Shown: positions 7,443 through 16,520, numbered from the stretch's first letter. The stretch: 34,166 bases of DNA from Nitrospinota bacterium (GCA_016212295.1 JACRGO010000228.1:1-34166); one strand, 5' to 3'. Numbers and translations are program-made. The notes: generated by a model from the sequence alone, not told the origin.

Positions 7443-7520
7443 TCATTGGCCAGTAGTCACTGGTCATCAGGGCGGCTTCCTGCCTATCAATGACAAATGG
7501 CCAATGGCTAATGACTGATA
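7443..7520. repeat. inverted repeat upstream of lolA
   Basis: CATTGGCCA (about 7444-7452) pairs with TGGCCAATG (7498-7506), within longer imperfect arms built from TCATT/AATGA units. The repeat covers the first codons of the extended lolA frame, which argues against a lolA start there. Confidence 0.5.
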
Positions 7521-7546
7521 ACAACATTTTTTTACGGATGGTCCTT

Positions 7547-8200
7547 ATGAGGTTAAAATTTTTCCGCCTGCTCTCCTTGTGCTTCCTTTTTGTTCCCCTC
7601 ATGAGTTTCGCCGCAGACCCGCAAGAGGATTTCATTCAAAAACTTCAACGCAAAATAGATTCCATCACCGACTGGCAGGCCGATTTTCAGCAGAAGGCTT
7701 ATATTTCCTCCGTGGGGCAATCCGACCTCTCCTCCGGCGCAGTGAAAATCAAGAAACCAATGAAGGTCTTTTGGGAATACGTGAAGCCCGGCCGCCAGGT
7801 CCTGGTTTCAAACGGCAAGAAACTTTACTTTTATTCGGAAGAGGACAAGCAGGTGATGGTCAGGGACCTGGACGCCGACACCCTTTCCGGCGCGAACCTT
7901 CTCTTTCTCGCCTCCGGCAAAAAGCTTGAGGACATCTATCAGATCGAGGTGGCCATGCAAGAGCCCTCGTCAAATGAAGCTGTCAAATTTAAAATGGTCC
8001 CCAGAAAAGTGCAAGCCAATTTATCCTATATAGTCCTTACCGTTGACAGAAACACCCTTGACATCCTTTCCCTCCAAAGCTTCGACCCCTTCGAGAACAA
8101 TACCATGGTTGAGTTTTCCAATGCTCGGGGAAATTCCGGCATCCAGGACAAATTCTTCGTTTTCCGGACCCCGAAAGGGGCAGAGGTCGTTCATCAATAG
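7547..8200 (+). CDS. lolA: outer-membrane lipoprotein carrier protein LolA
   Basis: A 217-aa precursor. Residues 1-21 form a signal peptide (basic MRLKFFR, then a hydrophobic core ending SFA before ADPQ), so the mature protein is periplasmic. It has LolA-family features: FIQKLQRKIDSITDWQADFQQKAY, a LSSGAVKIKKPMKVFWEY beta segment, and a later NTLDILSLQSFD strand. LolA accepts lipoproteins from the LolCDE transporter and carries them to the outer membrane. I chose the ATG at 7547 because GGATGG lies five bases upstream and the signal peptide starts there. Upstream in-frame starts fall in repeat DNA. Confidence 0.88.
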   Translation: MRLKFFRLLSLCFLFVPLMSFAADPQEDFIQKLQRKIDSITDWQADFQQKAYISSVGQSDLSSGAVKIKKPMKVFWEYVKPGRQVLVSNGKKLYFYSEEDKQVMVRDLDADTLSGANLLFLASGKKLEDIYQIEVAMQEPSSNEAVKFKMVPRKVQANLSYIVLTVDRNTLDILSLQSFDPFENNTMVEFSNARGNSGIQDKFFVFRTPKGAEVVHQ

Positions 8201-8273
8201 ATACTTACTCGGCCATTCCGAAAATTCATCCCGCGCAATCCATAAAATTCTAAATAAAAATACCCAAAAATGA

Positions 8274-8363
8274 ACCGCGGAGGCGCAGAGGCGCAGAGTT
8301 TTTTGTAAAATGTTTAAAGTTATATTTTTTCTTTTCTCTGCGTCTTTGCGATCTCTGCGGTGA
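8274..8363. repeat. CCGCGGAGGCGCAGAG-type inverted repeat
   Basis: The left arm ACCGCGGAGGCGCAGAG continues to 8298. The right arm (8336-8363) begins CTCTGCGTCTTTGCG and ends CTCTGCGGTGA. The arms form an imperfect hairpin with an AT-rich loop. It lies between lolA and the ketosynthase gene and overlaps the first codons of an artificially extended ketosynthase frame. Confidence 0.7.
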
Positions 8364-8410
8364 AAAAATTTTTAAATTTCAAATATTTTTGGATAGGAAT
8401 TATTCAAAGG

Positions 8411-9658
8411 ATGCCAAGGAAGGCGGTAATCACCGGGATAGGCATTCTCTCCTCCATAGGCGCCAACCCCCAGGATTTTTGGGAAAACCTGGTTAATGGC
8501 GTATCAGGGATAGATACCGTGTCCAGATTCGACCCCTCTCCCTTTGCTTCCAGGGTCGGCGCTGAGATCAAGGACCAGTCGTACGGGCAAGAACTCTCCC
8601 CAAAGGAAAAAAAACTGGACCCCACGGCGCAGTACGCCTTGATCGCGGCCAGGCAGGCATTGGAGGATTCCGGCATTGACTTGAACGGCGTCGGCCGCTC
8701 CAGATGCGGCGTAATACTCGGCTCCGCGCGGGGGGCGGCCAATTTGCTGGAGGACTTTCATTCCCGGTTTCTGTCAGGCGGCGTTTCCAAGGTAAAGCCC
8801 TACGCCTCTCCCTTCACCACCCTTTCCAGCATGAGCGCCGCTGTGGCGCGAAGGTTCGGACTGCAGGGACCGAATTTCACCATCTCCGCCACTTGCGCCT
8901 CTTCCAGCCATGCCATAGGGTCGGCCCTGGAAAAAATCCAGTTGGGCAAGGCGGACATGGTTCTCGCCGGCGGCTCCGAGGCATGCATAACCCCCTTCCA
9001 CTACGCCATGTTCGGGAACGCAGGGGTGCTTTCTCCAGGCAAGGGACGTCCGGCGGAATCGTGCAAGCCCTTTGACTTGAACCGGGACGGAATGGCCGTG
9101 GCCGAAGGGGCGGGAATCATTGCGCTGGAAGAAGAGGGGCATGCGCTGAGGCGTGGAGCTAAAATTTATGCGCGCCTGGCCGGTTTCGGGTCCTCCTGCG
9201 ACGCCCTTGGCGTCACTTCCATGCCGGAGGACGGGGCCGGAATCCAGCGGGCCATGGCCTTTGCCCTTGAGGACGCGGGACTGGATCGAAGCGAGGTCGG
9301 ATACATAAACGCCCACGGGACCGGCACCAGGCTAAATGATCTTGTGGAAACCAGGGCCATAAAAAATTTCTTCGGGGACCTGGCCGGGAGCATCCCCATA
9401 AGCTCCACTAAATCCATGACCGGACACTCCATCGGCGCATCGGGCGGAATGGAAGCGGTTATCTGCGCCCTGGTCCTCCGCCATGGAATAATTCCCCCGA
9501 CCATCAATTATCAAACGCCTGACCCCGAATGCGATTTGGATTACACGCCGAATCAAAGCAGAAAAATCCCGGTCCGGGTGGCGGTCTCCAATGCCATGGG
9601 TTTCGGCGGCCTGAACACATGCCTGGTCTTTCAAAAAAATTTGACAAAAAAAATATAA
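8411..9658 (+). CDS. fabF: 3-oxoacyl-ACP synthase, FabF/KAS II-like
   Basis: A 415-aa condensing enzyme of normal FabF length. The catalytic triad is visible as Cys162 (ISATCASSS), His302 (NAHGTGT) and His339 (GHSIGASGG). It elongates acyl-ACP with malonyl-ACP in fatty-acid synthesis. It stands alone, without acpP or other fab genes, so a specialised role (polyketide-like or an extra KAS) is possible. The ATG at 8411 opens the conserved VITGIGILSS strand. Only AAAGG directly abuts it, so the ribosome binding site is poor. An upstream GTG at 8360 lies in a repeat and was not used. Confidence 0.88.
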   Translation: MPRKAVITGIGILSSIGANPQDFWENLVNGVSGIDTVSRFDPSPFASRVGAEIKDQSYGQELSPKEKKLDPTAQYALIAARQALEDSGIDLNGVGRSRCGVILGSARGAANLLEDFHSRFLSGGVSKVKPYASPFTTLSSMSAAVARRFGLQGPNFTISATCASSSHAIGSALEKIQLGKADMVLAGGSEACITPFHYAMFGNAGVLSPGKGRPAESCKPFDLNRDGMAVAEGAGIIALEEEGHALRRGAKIYARLAGFGSSCDALGVTSMPEDGAGIQRAMAFALEDAGLDRSEVGYINAHGTGTRLNDLVETRAIKNFFGDLAGSIPISSTKSMTGHSIGASGGMEAVICALVLRHGIIPPTINYQTPDPECDLDYTPNQSRKIPVRVAVSNAMGFGGLNTCLVFQKNLTKKI

Positions 9659-9662
9659 ATCC

Positions 9663-9691
9663 TTGACATTTTTTTTTTTATGAGATATCTT
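9663..9691 (+). promoter_or_regulatory. sigma-70-like promoter for the 28-codon gene
   Basis: TTGACA (9663-9668), a 17-base spacer rich in T, and TATCTT (9686-9691). This is a perfect -35 with a 4/6 -10 at ideal spacing, about 55 bases upstream of the small gene's ATG. Confidence 0.55.
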
Positions 9692-9745
9692 ATTTTTCCA
9701 AAGGCGGGTATCTTATTAACAAACTTTTAGGGGAGGGAAAAAGGC

Positions 9746-9832
9746 ATGATGTGGATAAGCATGAGCATCGCGACTTTGGTGACCATATTTCTGGTTGCTT
9801 TGGTCTTGAGCGAGAGAAAAGAAAATAAATAA
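9746..9832 (+). CDS. 28-aa single-pass membrane microprotein
   Basis: A short frame encodes MMWISMSIATLVTIFLVALV then LSERKENK. A hydrophobic helix of about 20 residues is followed by a charged, mostly basic tail, which suggests an N-out/C-in single-pass inner-membrane protein. GGAGGG lies 8 bases before the ATG, a strong -35/-10 pair lies upstream, and a strong hairpin terminator lies downstream. All of this marks a dedicated transcription unit. No known family is recognised. Small size makes chance coding possible, but the regulatory context is unusually complete. Confidence 0.6.
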   Translation: MMWISMSIATLVTIFLVALVLSERKENK

Positions 9833-9931
9833 TTCTTCGCGGGAAAAGTTGCTAAAAAATTTTCAAAGCCTGTAGACGCCCTGGATGCAATTTCAGGCTC
9901 TTTAGCCAAGAAAATTCATTGTTTGAAACAG

Positions 9932-9968
9932 AAAAGCCCCGGCCCAAATTGGGCGGGGCTTTTTTTGT
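9932..9968. terminator. bidirectional rho-independent terminator
   Basis: AAAAGCCCCGGCCCA and TGGGCGGGGCTTTTTTT form a GC-rich stem with one bulged G and a 3-base AAT loop. It is flanked by an A-run on the left and a T-run on the right. It sits between the plus-strand microprotein gene and the 3' end of alaS, so it can serve both. Confidence 0.85.
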
Positions 9969-10013
9969 TTTTTGCTTTCATTGACTCCGCCCGAAAGACG
10001 CAAGGGCGCTTAT

Positions 10014-12659
10014 TCAGGAAGCCATCCTCTCAACAATCCCGTACACGCTCTTTATGGCCTCCTGAAGCTTCTCAACGGACTTGCCGCCAGCCTGGGCCAT
10101 GTCCGCCTTTCCGCCCCCGCTCCCGTCCACTATGGGCGCTATTTCCTTGATGATGTTCCCGGCGTGAAGCCGGCCCAAAAGGTCCTTGGTTACTCCCGCG
10201 GCAAGGGCGGCCTTTCCGTTGTGGGCCGTTCCAACCACCACAAGGCCGGAGCCAAGCTTGTTCCTGGTTGCGTCAATATAACTTCGCAATGAGCCCGGAT
10301 CCACGTTTTCCAGCACCTGGGCAAGCACGGTTATTCCCTTGATTGTTTTCACGAAAGAAGCCAGGCCCTCGCCAGCCTTGGCTTGCAGGGCCTTTTCCTT
10401 CATGGAGCGCATGGCATGCTCCAGCTCCTTGTTCTTTTCCAGGAGCTTCTCCACTTTTTCCGCTAGCTCGTGAGGCTGGACCTTCAAGCTCCTGCACACG
10501 CCTGAGATGATTTTTTCCATGTCCTTGACGCGGGAATACGCCCCTGGCCCGGTCAGGGCCTCAATGCGCCTTATCCCGGCGGCGACGCTCCCCTCGTGGA
10601 TAATTTTAAAAAGGCCGATGTCCCCCGTGGCCCTGGTATGGGTGCCGCCGCAAAGCTCAGAGCTGAAATCCGCAATGGCCACCACCCTCACCCTTTCTCC
10701 GTATTTCTCGCCGAAAAGCGCCGTTGCGCCCTTTTCCAGCGCAAGGTCTATGGACATCTCCTCCGACTCCACCAGAGTGTTTTTTTGTATCCGCTCGTTC
10801 ACGATCTCTTCAATATGCTCCATTTCCCTTGGAGTGATGGCCGCGAAGTGGGTGAAGTCAAAACGCAGCCTGTCAGGGGAGACCATGGAACCGGACTGCT
10901 TCACGTGGTCCCCAAGCACAAGCCTTAACGCGGCGTGAAGGAGGTGCGTCGCGGTATGGTTCAGGGCCGTTGCTGAGCGGGACCGCGCGTCCACATGAAG
11001 ATGCATGGAATCTCCTTTCCGAATTTTTCCTTCGATTACCTTGCCCTTGTGGACAATGAGCTTCGCCAATATCTTTTGCGTGTCCGCGACCTCCACCAAG
11101 GTCCCGTTCCTCTTGATTATTCCTTTGTCGCCCGCCTGGCCCCCGGATTCCCCATAAAAAGGAGTTTCCGAAAAGAAAAGCTCCACCTCTTCTCCTTGGG
11201 AGGCGGACTCCACCTCGCGGCCATCTTTTAAGATCCCCTTCAATTCCGAGTCAATGGACGCACCGGCGTATCCCCTGAATCCGGTCGGGCCAATGGCGTT
11301 CAGGATGTCGCGATAAGCCTGCGCCACCACTGATTCGCCTGCCCCCTTCCAGGACGCCCTGGCCCTTTCCTTCTGCACGGACATGGCGGACTCAAAGCCC
11401 TGCCTGTCAACCGCCAGCCCATGCTCCTTTCCTATGTCCTCGGACAAATCCAGCGGGAAGCCATAAGTGTCGTACAGCTTGAATGCCTCTTCGCCCGGGA
11501 TTGCCGTTTTTCCCTTGCTCTTCAGGTCCGCTATCAGGTCCTCAATGATCCTGAGACCGTAATCCAGGGTGTGAATGAAACGCTCTTCCTCGTTGATGAT
11601 GACCCTGGCTATGGTGTTGAGCCTTTCCTTAAGGTCCGGGTAAGGCGTCTTCATCAGTTCCGCGACCGACCCTGAAACCTGGTAGAGGAACGGCTTATCA
11701 AGACCCAGCCTCTTGCCGTGCCGCAGGGCGCGGCGGATAATGCGCCTTAGGACGTATCCCCTTCCTTCGTTGGAAGGAAGCACGCCGTCCCCAATGAGAA
11801 AGGAGGCCGCGCGGGAATGGTCCGCTATGACCCTCAAGCTGAAATCCGAGTCCGCATTAGCTCCGTAGGATTTTTCCGCAAGGCCGCTGATAAAATCAAT
11901 GATGGGTTTTAAGAGGTCGGTTTCGTAGTTTCCCTGCACTCTTTGCAATACGGACGCGAGGCGCTCAAGCCCCATGCCCGTGTCGATGCTGGGCTTGGGT
12001 AGAGGGGACATCTTTCCCGCCGCGTCGCGGTTGAATTGCATGAACACAAGGTTCCAGAGTTCCATGAAACGGTCGCATTCGCACTCGACCCCGCAATCCG
12101 GCCTGCCGCAGCCGTGGCCAGGTCCGCGGTCTATATGTATCTCGGAGCATGGTCCGCATGGTCCGGTTTCCCCCATGCTCCAGAAATTGTCCTTTTCTCC
12201 AAGGCCCATTATGCGGTCGGCAGGCACAAGGGCCTTGGTGTTCCAGATGCGGCGGGCCTCGTCGTCATCCTTATAGACCGTGATCCACAGGTTTTCCTTC
12301 GGCAGCTTCAGGACCTCTGTTATGAACTCCCACGCGCATTCTATGGCCCCTTCCTTGAAATAATCGCCGAAGGAGAAATTGCCCAGCATCTCGAAAAAGG
12401 TGTGGTGCCTGGCGGTCTTGCCGACTTCCTCAAGATCGTTGTGCTTGCCCCCGGCCCGGACGCATTTCTGCGAGCTTGCCGCCCTGCGGTAACTTCGCGT
12501 CTCGTTTCCAAGAAAGACGTCCTTGAACTGCACCATCCCCGCGTTGGTGAAGAGCAGGGTGGGGTCGTTTCCCGGGACCAGGGGAGAGCTGGAAACCAGC
12601 TCATGGTCCTTGGACTGAAAATATTTCAAGAATCCGGCCCTGATCTCATGTCCGGTCAT
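10014..12659 (-). CDS. alaS: alanyl-tRNA synthetase
   Basis: An 881-aa protein of full family length. The class II catalytic core opens with the conserved FLKYFQSKDHELVSSSPLVP region (about residues 10-30). The editing domain has the zinc motifs HTATH (HxxxH) and CGGTH (CxxxH). The C-terminal C-Ala/DHHA1 domain ends with GSGGGKADMAQAGGKS. It charges tRNA-Ala and hydrolyses mischarged Ser/Gly-tRNA. Its ATG overlaps the TGA of the upstream TPR gene (ATGA), so the two are translationally coupled. The downstream terminator is at 9932-9968. Confidence 0.97.
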   Translation of the reverse strand: MTGHEIRAGFLKYFQSKDHELVSSSPLVPGNDPTLLFTNAGMVQFKDVFLGNETRSYRRAASSQKCVRAGGKHNDLEEVGKTARHHTFFEMLGNFSFGDYFKEGAIECAWEFITEVLKLPKENLWITVYKDDDEARRIWNTKALVPADRIMGLGEKDNFWSMGETGPCGPCSEIHIDRGPGHGCGRPDCGVECECDRFMELWNLVFMQFNRDAAGKMSPLPKPSIDTGMGLERLASVLQRVQGNYETDLLKPIIDFISGLAEKSYGANADSDFSLRVIADHSRAASFLIGDGVLPSNEGRGYVLRRIIRRALRHGKRLGLDKPFLYQVSGSVAELMKTPYPDLKERLNTIARVIINEEERFIHTLDYGLRIIEDLIADLKSKGKTAIPGEEAFKLYDTYGFPLDLSEDIGKEHGLAVDRQGFESAMSVQKERARASWKGAGESVVAQAYRDILNAIGPTGFRGYAGASIDSELKGILKDGREVESASQGEEVELFFSETPFYGESGGQAGDKGIIKRNGTLVEVADTQKILAKLIVHKGKVIEGKIRKGDSMHLHVDARSRSATALNHTATHLLHAALRLVLGDHVKQSGSMVSPDRLRFDFTHFAAITPREMEHIEEIVNERIQKNTLVESEEMSIDLALEKGATALFGEKYGERVRVVAIADFSSELCGGTHTRATGDIGLFKIIHEGSVAAGIRRIEALTGPGAYSRVKDMEKIISGVCRSLKVQPHELAEKVEKLLEKNKELEHAMRSMKEKALQAKAGEGLASFVKTIKGITVLAQVLENVDPGSLRSYIDATRNKLGSGLVVVGTAHNGKAALAAGVTKDLLGRLHAGNIIKEIAPIVDGSGGGKADMAQAGGKSVEKLQEAIKSVYGIVERMAS

Positions 12660-13438
12660 TGCGGTCCCTCCTGGTCCTCTTCCGCGCCCGCGGCGCCGGA
12701 TTTCAACCTGTTGATGTAGTCCATGTATTCCGCGCCCTCCTTGAAGTCCGGGTCCAGCAGGACGCTTGTCCCGAGGATTTCCAGCGCCTTGTCGTAATTC
12801 CTGGTTTCCTTGTAAACCCTGGCCAGATTGTAATAAAGGGCGGGGTCCTCGGAATCGATATTAATCGCCTTTTCATAGTTGTGGATGGCCTGGTCGTATA
12901 GGCCGTTTTTCCGGAGGTCGATCCCGAACTCATTGAAGACATGTTTGTTTTCCTTCTCGAACAGGGCCTCGATATTGGAAAGCTTTTCAAAAACCTCCTT
13001 GGCCTGCTCCGTCTTGCCCTGCTCCAGGTAGGTCTTGCCGAGTCCGTAATTGGCCTTGACGTTTTCCTCGTCCAGCTTGATGGCGTTCCCGAACTCGAAT
13101 TCGGCACTCAGGTACTCCTTTTTTTCCAGATGCATGTTCGCCTGCTTGACCTTCGCCTCGGCCTTCAGCTTTTTAGGGTCCATGTCTCTAAGCCTGAAGG
13201 CGCACTCATGGTCGGAGCAGGGCTTGAACCGCTTGTGAAAGTCCTCTGTCTCAATGGTGTCGACCGTTACTCCCGTGGGCTTGCCCTGGAAGTCGACAAT
13301 CCCAAGGCCAAGGCTGCCGCCCTCCTGGGGCTTCACGTAATAATGAATGTCGTTCACCGCGTCCTTGGCGGTATGGCCGGTCCCCTGGGTCATTGTCTTG
13401 CGCTCGAAATAGATACCTTCCTTTACTTCGCTTGCCAT
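12656..13438 (-). CDS. TPR-repeat protein coupled to alaS
   Basis: A 260-aa protein. Residues about 90-250 hold tetratricopeptide repeats, including KANYGLGKTYLEQGKTEQA, a FEKENKHVFNEFGIDLRKNG segment and DPALYYNLARVYKETRNYDK. This arrangement resembles the TPR part of 'response regulator/TPR' proteins, but no receiver domain precedes it. The N-terminal 85 residues (with a GSLGLGIVDFQGKPTG segment and a C-x-x-x-x-C) are of unknown fold. No signal peptide. GAGG lies 7 bases before the ATG. Likely a protein-interaction scaffold; its link to AlaS is only by operon. Confidence 0.75.
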   Translation of the reverse strand: MASEVKEGIYFERKTMTQGTGHTAKDAVNDIHYYVKPQEGGSLGLGIVDFQGKPTGVTVDTIETEDFHKRFKPCSDHECAFRLRDMDPKKLKAEAKVKQANMHLEKKEYLSAEFEFGNAIKLDEENVKANYGLGKTYLEQGKTEQAKEVFEKLSNIEALFEKENKHVFNEFGIDLRKNGLYDQAIHNYEKAINIDSEDPALYYNLARVYKETRNYDKALEILGTSVLLDPDFKEGAEYMDYINRLKSGAAGAEEDQEGPQ

Positions 13439-13591
13439 CGCTGATCCTCAAAAAGTTTATTAGAATATAAAATAAAACGGGCAAAATAACAATGCCCAAA
13501 GCAAACCCTGGTTCATAAGGGGCCGGTTGTCATTTAGTATAGGAATTTCCATTTTTAACCTTTTAAAATCAAATAGATATATGAAGCACAC

Positions 13592-13665
13592 CCCCCTTGG
13601 TCCCCTCTTGCCAGGGGGGAATTTTGGAGATACTCCCCCTTAAAAAATGGGGCCAGGGGGATGTC
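13592..13665. repeat. CCCCCTTGG / CCAGGGGG intergenic repeat
   Basis: Two short palindromic blocks lie side by side: CCCCTTGGTCCCCTC with GCCAGGGGGGA, then TCCCCCTT with GGGGCCAGGGGG. Such G/C-run units flanked by T/A runs are a common intergenic repeat style in environmental bacteria. It lies in the 385-base gap between the Clp and TPR genes. Confidence 0.55.
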
Positions 13666-13670
13666 AATTG

Positions 13671-13692
13671 TTTAAAGTCCGCCCGAAGGGCG
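13671..13692 (-). repeat. small palindromic repeat, copy 2
   Basis: This is the reverse complement of the 22-base unit at 7418-7439 (core CGCCCTTCGGGCGG) with one mismatch, so it is a dispersed palindrome rather than a gene-specific site. Confidence 0.6.
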
Positions 13693-13732
13693 ATAAGTTC
13701 ATGGCAGAATATAGGAAAAAATTTTCACACCA

Positions 13733-13769
13733 GCCGGCTCCATAGCCCTGACGGGACTATGGAGCCGGC
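13733..13769 (+). terminator. strong hairpin downstream of the Clp gene
   Basis: GCCGGCTCCATAG (13733-13745) and CTATGGAGCCGGC (13757-13769) form a perfect 13-bp stem. A T-run follows six bases later on the plus strand. On the minus strand, where the Clp gene ends at 13824, the T-run is about 12 bases away. It is well placed to end Clp transcription but its orientation is imperfect. Confidence 0.5.
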
Positions 13770-13823
13770 AAGGAGTTTTTTTCATATTCTGACTCCCGCC
13801 CCCTCGACCCCGGCAAACCCTTC

Positions 13824-16343
13824 CTACTTCTTCCTCAACTCAATCGCGCCGTCCTTCACGGAGGCGATGGCCGTGTCCCCTTTGTCTATGGACCTCTCTA
13901 TCACCATGAGGGACAGGGGGTTTTCGATCTGGCTTTCCATTTCCCTCTTTAACGGCCTTGCGCCGTAGGCCGGGCTGTACCCGTCCTTGGCCAGTTTGTT
14001 CCTGGCCTCTTCCGCCACCTCAATGCTCAGGCCGCTTTCCTTTAGCCTTACCTGAAGCCGGGAGACCAGGAGGTCCACTATGGCCCTTATATGCCCCTCA
14101 TCCAGGCGGTGGAAGACCATGAGGTCGTCCAGCCGGTTCAGGAACTCCGGCTTGAAGTGCTTCTTGGCCTCACCCAGCACCAGCTTCTTGACCTCTTCAT
14201 AAGTGGCCGTTGCCTTGCCTGCGTCGCCGCCTGAAGTGCCGAAGCCTATGGAGTGCTTGTCATCCACTATCTTCTCGCTGCCGATGTTGGAGGTGCCGAT
14301 GATGATGGAGTTCTTGAAGCTCACGGTCCTGCCGTGGGCGTCGGTAAGCCGCCCGTCGTCCAGTATCTGCAAGAGGAGATTGAATACGTCCGGGTGGGCC
14401 TTTTCCAATTCGTCAAGCAGCACCACTGAATAAGGGCTTCTGCGGATCAACTCAGTGAGCTGGCCTCCCTCCTCATATCCAACATAGCCGGGAGGAGACC
14501 CGGTGATCTTGGACACCGAGTGCCTCTCCATGTACTCGGACATGTCCAGCCGTATAAGGCGGTTCTCGTCGTCCATCAGGAACTCGGCCAGGGCCTTGGC
14601 AAGCTCCGTTTTTCCCACGCCCGTGGGTCCCAGGAATATGAAGGAGCCGATGGGGCGGTTCTTTTCCTTGAGCCCGGCCCGGTTGCGGCGTATGGCGTTG
14701 CTCACGGCGATTATGGCGTTGTCCTGCCCGATGACCCTCTTGTGCAGGTTTTCCTCCATGTTCTTGAGTTTTTCGGATTCGGTTTCCACCATCCTGTTTA
14801 TCGGGATGCCGGTGGAATCCGAAACAACGGTGGCGATGTCCTCCTCGGTGACTATCGTGTCCTCCGGCGCGGATTTTTCCCGCCACTTCCTTTTTTCCTC
14901 AAGGAGGTCCTTCTCGGTCTGTATAAGCTCCTGCCTCATGACCGCCACTTCCTCGAATTTCTGGCTGGTGAAGAGTTCCTTCTGCCTTGTGAGAAGTTCC
15001 TGCCTTTTCTTCTCAAGCTCGCGCACCTCCGGCGGGATATAAATCGCGTTCAGGTGCTTCCTTGAGCCGGATTCATCAATGAGGTCTATGGCCTTATCGG
15101 GCAGGAAACGGTCCGATATGTATTTCTGAGAAAGCTTGGCCGCGGCGTGAATGGCCTCCGGGCTGTAAGTGATTTCGTGGTGCTTTTCATATCTGCTTTT
15201 CAAGCCCTCAAGGATCTGGATGGTTTGGTCAAGGGTCGGCTCCTGCACGAGGACAGGTTGAAAGCGTCTTTCCAGGGCCTTGTCCGACTCAATATGCTTC
15301 TTGTATTCGTCCAGGGTTGTGGCCCCGATGCACTGGAGTTCCCCCCTGGCCAGGGAGGATTTCAGCATGTTCGAGGCGTCGATGCCCCCCCCTCCGGCCC
15401 CGGCGCTGACAACTGTGTGCAGCTCATCAATGAAGAGGATGATATTTCCCCCGGCGGAGGCGATTTCGTCCCGCACCGCCTTGAGCCGCTCCTCGAATTC
15501 CCCGCGCATCTTGGCCCCCGCCACGATCTCCGCCATTTCCAGGGACAGCACGCGCTTGTGGGCAAGAGAGCTGGGGACCTCCGCGTTCACTATCTGCTGG
15601 GCGAGGCCCTCCACTATCACGGTCTTCCCCACCCCTGTTTCTCCGATGAGGACGGGATTGTTCTTCTTCCTGCGGGAGAGTATCTGGATTACGCGGTGTA
15701 TTATTTTTTGCCGCCCGATCACCGGATCAAGCTCTCCCTTCCTGGCCTTTTCCGTGAGGTCGGTCGTGAACTGTCGCAGGATATCGAACTTGCCCTCCGC
15801 GTGTTTATCAACGATTTTCCTTCCGCCCCGGATGATGTCCATTCCCTCCCGGAATTTGGCCTCCGAGACCCCGGCCCCGTCAAGGATTTCGCGCGTCTTT
15901 CCCGCCTTTGGACTGAACAGCGCCAGAAACATGGCCCCTGCCCCGATATATTTGTCCCCGCCTTTTTCTGTCTCATTCCACGCCAGTTGAAACACGTCCT
16001 CTATCTCCTTGGAGAACGATATCTGGTTCAGCATCTTGTCGCTGACCTTTGTCATTTCCTCCTGGGCCTCGAAGACCATTTCCACGATATTGTCCTTGAT
16101 GACGTAGGCGTTGGGATACATGACCTCCAGCGCCTTCATGGCAAAGGACTCTTCCTGCTCCAGAAGCCCCAGCAGGATGAAGTCAGGGGTGAGCTGGTTT
16201 TGTTTCAGGTTGATCATTTCCATGGTCCCGACGTTCAGGGCCTCGATGACCTTTTCCGTGCACAGGCGAAGGTATTTTTGAAACATGAAGGGCTCTCCAT
16301 TGGATTTTTTCTTTACTGATGTCGGCGGGTTTGAATTTTCCAT
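13824..16343 (-). CDS. clpC: ClpC-like AAA+ unfoldase (two ATPase domains)
   Basis: An 839-aa Hsp100 protein. Residues about 20-170 form a divergent Clp N domain. AAA-1 has Walker A GETGVGKT (234-241) and Walker B FIDELH. A short middle region contains a UVR-like motif (SQKFEEVAVMRQELI), as in ClpC rather than the long ClpB coiled coil. AAA-2 has GPTGVGKT (572-579) and LLDELEKAHPD. I699-G700-F701 matches the (I/L/V)-G-(F/L) loop that docks onto ClpP, so it should feed a ClpP protease. No clpP is in the window. Ribosome binding site AAAGG precedes the ATG. ClpA is the main alternative name. Confidence 0.85.
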   Translation of the reverse strand: MENSNPPTSVKKKSNGEPFMFQKYLRLCTEKVIEALNVGTMEMINLKQNQLTPDFILLGLLEQEESFAMKALEVMYPNAYVIKDNIVEMVFEAQEEMTKVSDKMLNQISFSKEIEDVFQLAWNETEKGGDKYIGAGAMFLALFSPKAGKTREILDGAGVSEAKFREGMDIIRGGRKIVDKHAEGKFDILRQFTTDLTEKARKGELDPVIGRQKIIHRVIQILSRRKKNNPVLIGETGVGKTVIVEGLAQQIVNAEVPSSLAHKRVLSLEMAEIVAGAKMRGEFEERLKAVRDEIASAGGNIILFIDELHTVVSAGAGGGGIDASNMLKSSLARGELQCIGATTLDEYKKHIESDKALERRFQPVLVQEPTLDQTIQILEGLKSRYEKHHEITYSPEAIHAAAKLSQKYISDRFLPDKAIDLIDESGSRKHLNAIYIPPEVRELEKKRQELLTRQKELFTSQKFEEVAVMRQELIQTEKDLLEEKRKWREKSAPEDTIVTEEDIATVVSDSTGIPINRMVETESEKLKNMEENLHKRVIGQDNAIIAVSNAIRRNRAGLKEKNRPIGSFIFLGPTGVGKTELAKALAEFLMDDENRLIRLDMSEYMERHSVSKITGSPPGYVGYEEGGQLTELIRRSPYSVVLLDELEKAHPDVFNLLLQILDDGRLTDAHGRTVSFKNSIIIGTSNIGSEKIVDDKHSIGFGTSGGDAGKATATYEEVKKLVLGEAKKHFKPEFLNRLDDLMVFHRLDEGHIRAIVDLLVSRLQVRLKESGLSIEVAEEARNKLAKDGYSPAYGARPLKREMESQIENPLSLMVIERSIDKGDTAIASVKDGAIELRKK

Positions 16344-16356
16344 GTTTAATCCTTTA

Positions 16357-16392
16357 TATATTATTACGTTCAGAAATTTGCGTTTTCCGCGC
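16357..16392 (+). repeat. 36-bp direct repeat, copy 1 (upstream of clpC)
   Basis: A 36-base block starting TATATTATTACGTTCAGAAA and ending TCCGCGC lies just upstream of the clpC ATG. It recurs at 17393-17428 with two mismatches. The similarity weakly continues toward the start codon (TAAACAT on the minus strand in both), so copy 2 may be a duplicate of the clpC leader. Confidence 0.75.
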
Positions 16393-16409
16393 TATGTTAT
16401 GTAAGGTTA

Positions 16410-16489
16410 GGAACCACGAATGAACACTAATTGTTTCTAAAGGCCAAAAAGTATGTTTTCATGAAATACCAGTGTTGATTCGTGGTTCC
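16410..16489. repeat. inverted repeat, ACCACGAAT type
   Basis: GGAACCACGAATGAACACT (16410-16428) pairs with AGTGTTGATTCGTGGTTCC (16471-16489), 18 of 19 positions, enclosing a 42-base loop. It lies upstream of clpC. Confidence 0.75.
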
Positions 16490-16520
16490 AGCCTTTTCAT
16501 CAATCAATTCGCGAAGCCAT

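Noticed and set aside
8360-8410. GTG start for the ketosynthase at 8360
   Set aside because: These codons come from the right arm of an inverted repeat; ketosynthase homology begins at the ATG at 8411.
15147-16319. 390-codon plus-strand frame opposite the Clp gene
   Set aside because: It lies fully antisense to a clear AAA+ unfoldase and its translation shows no domain; high GC at third positions explains the open frame.
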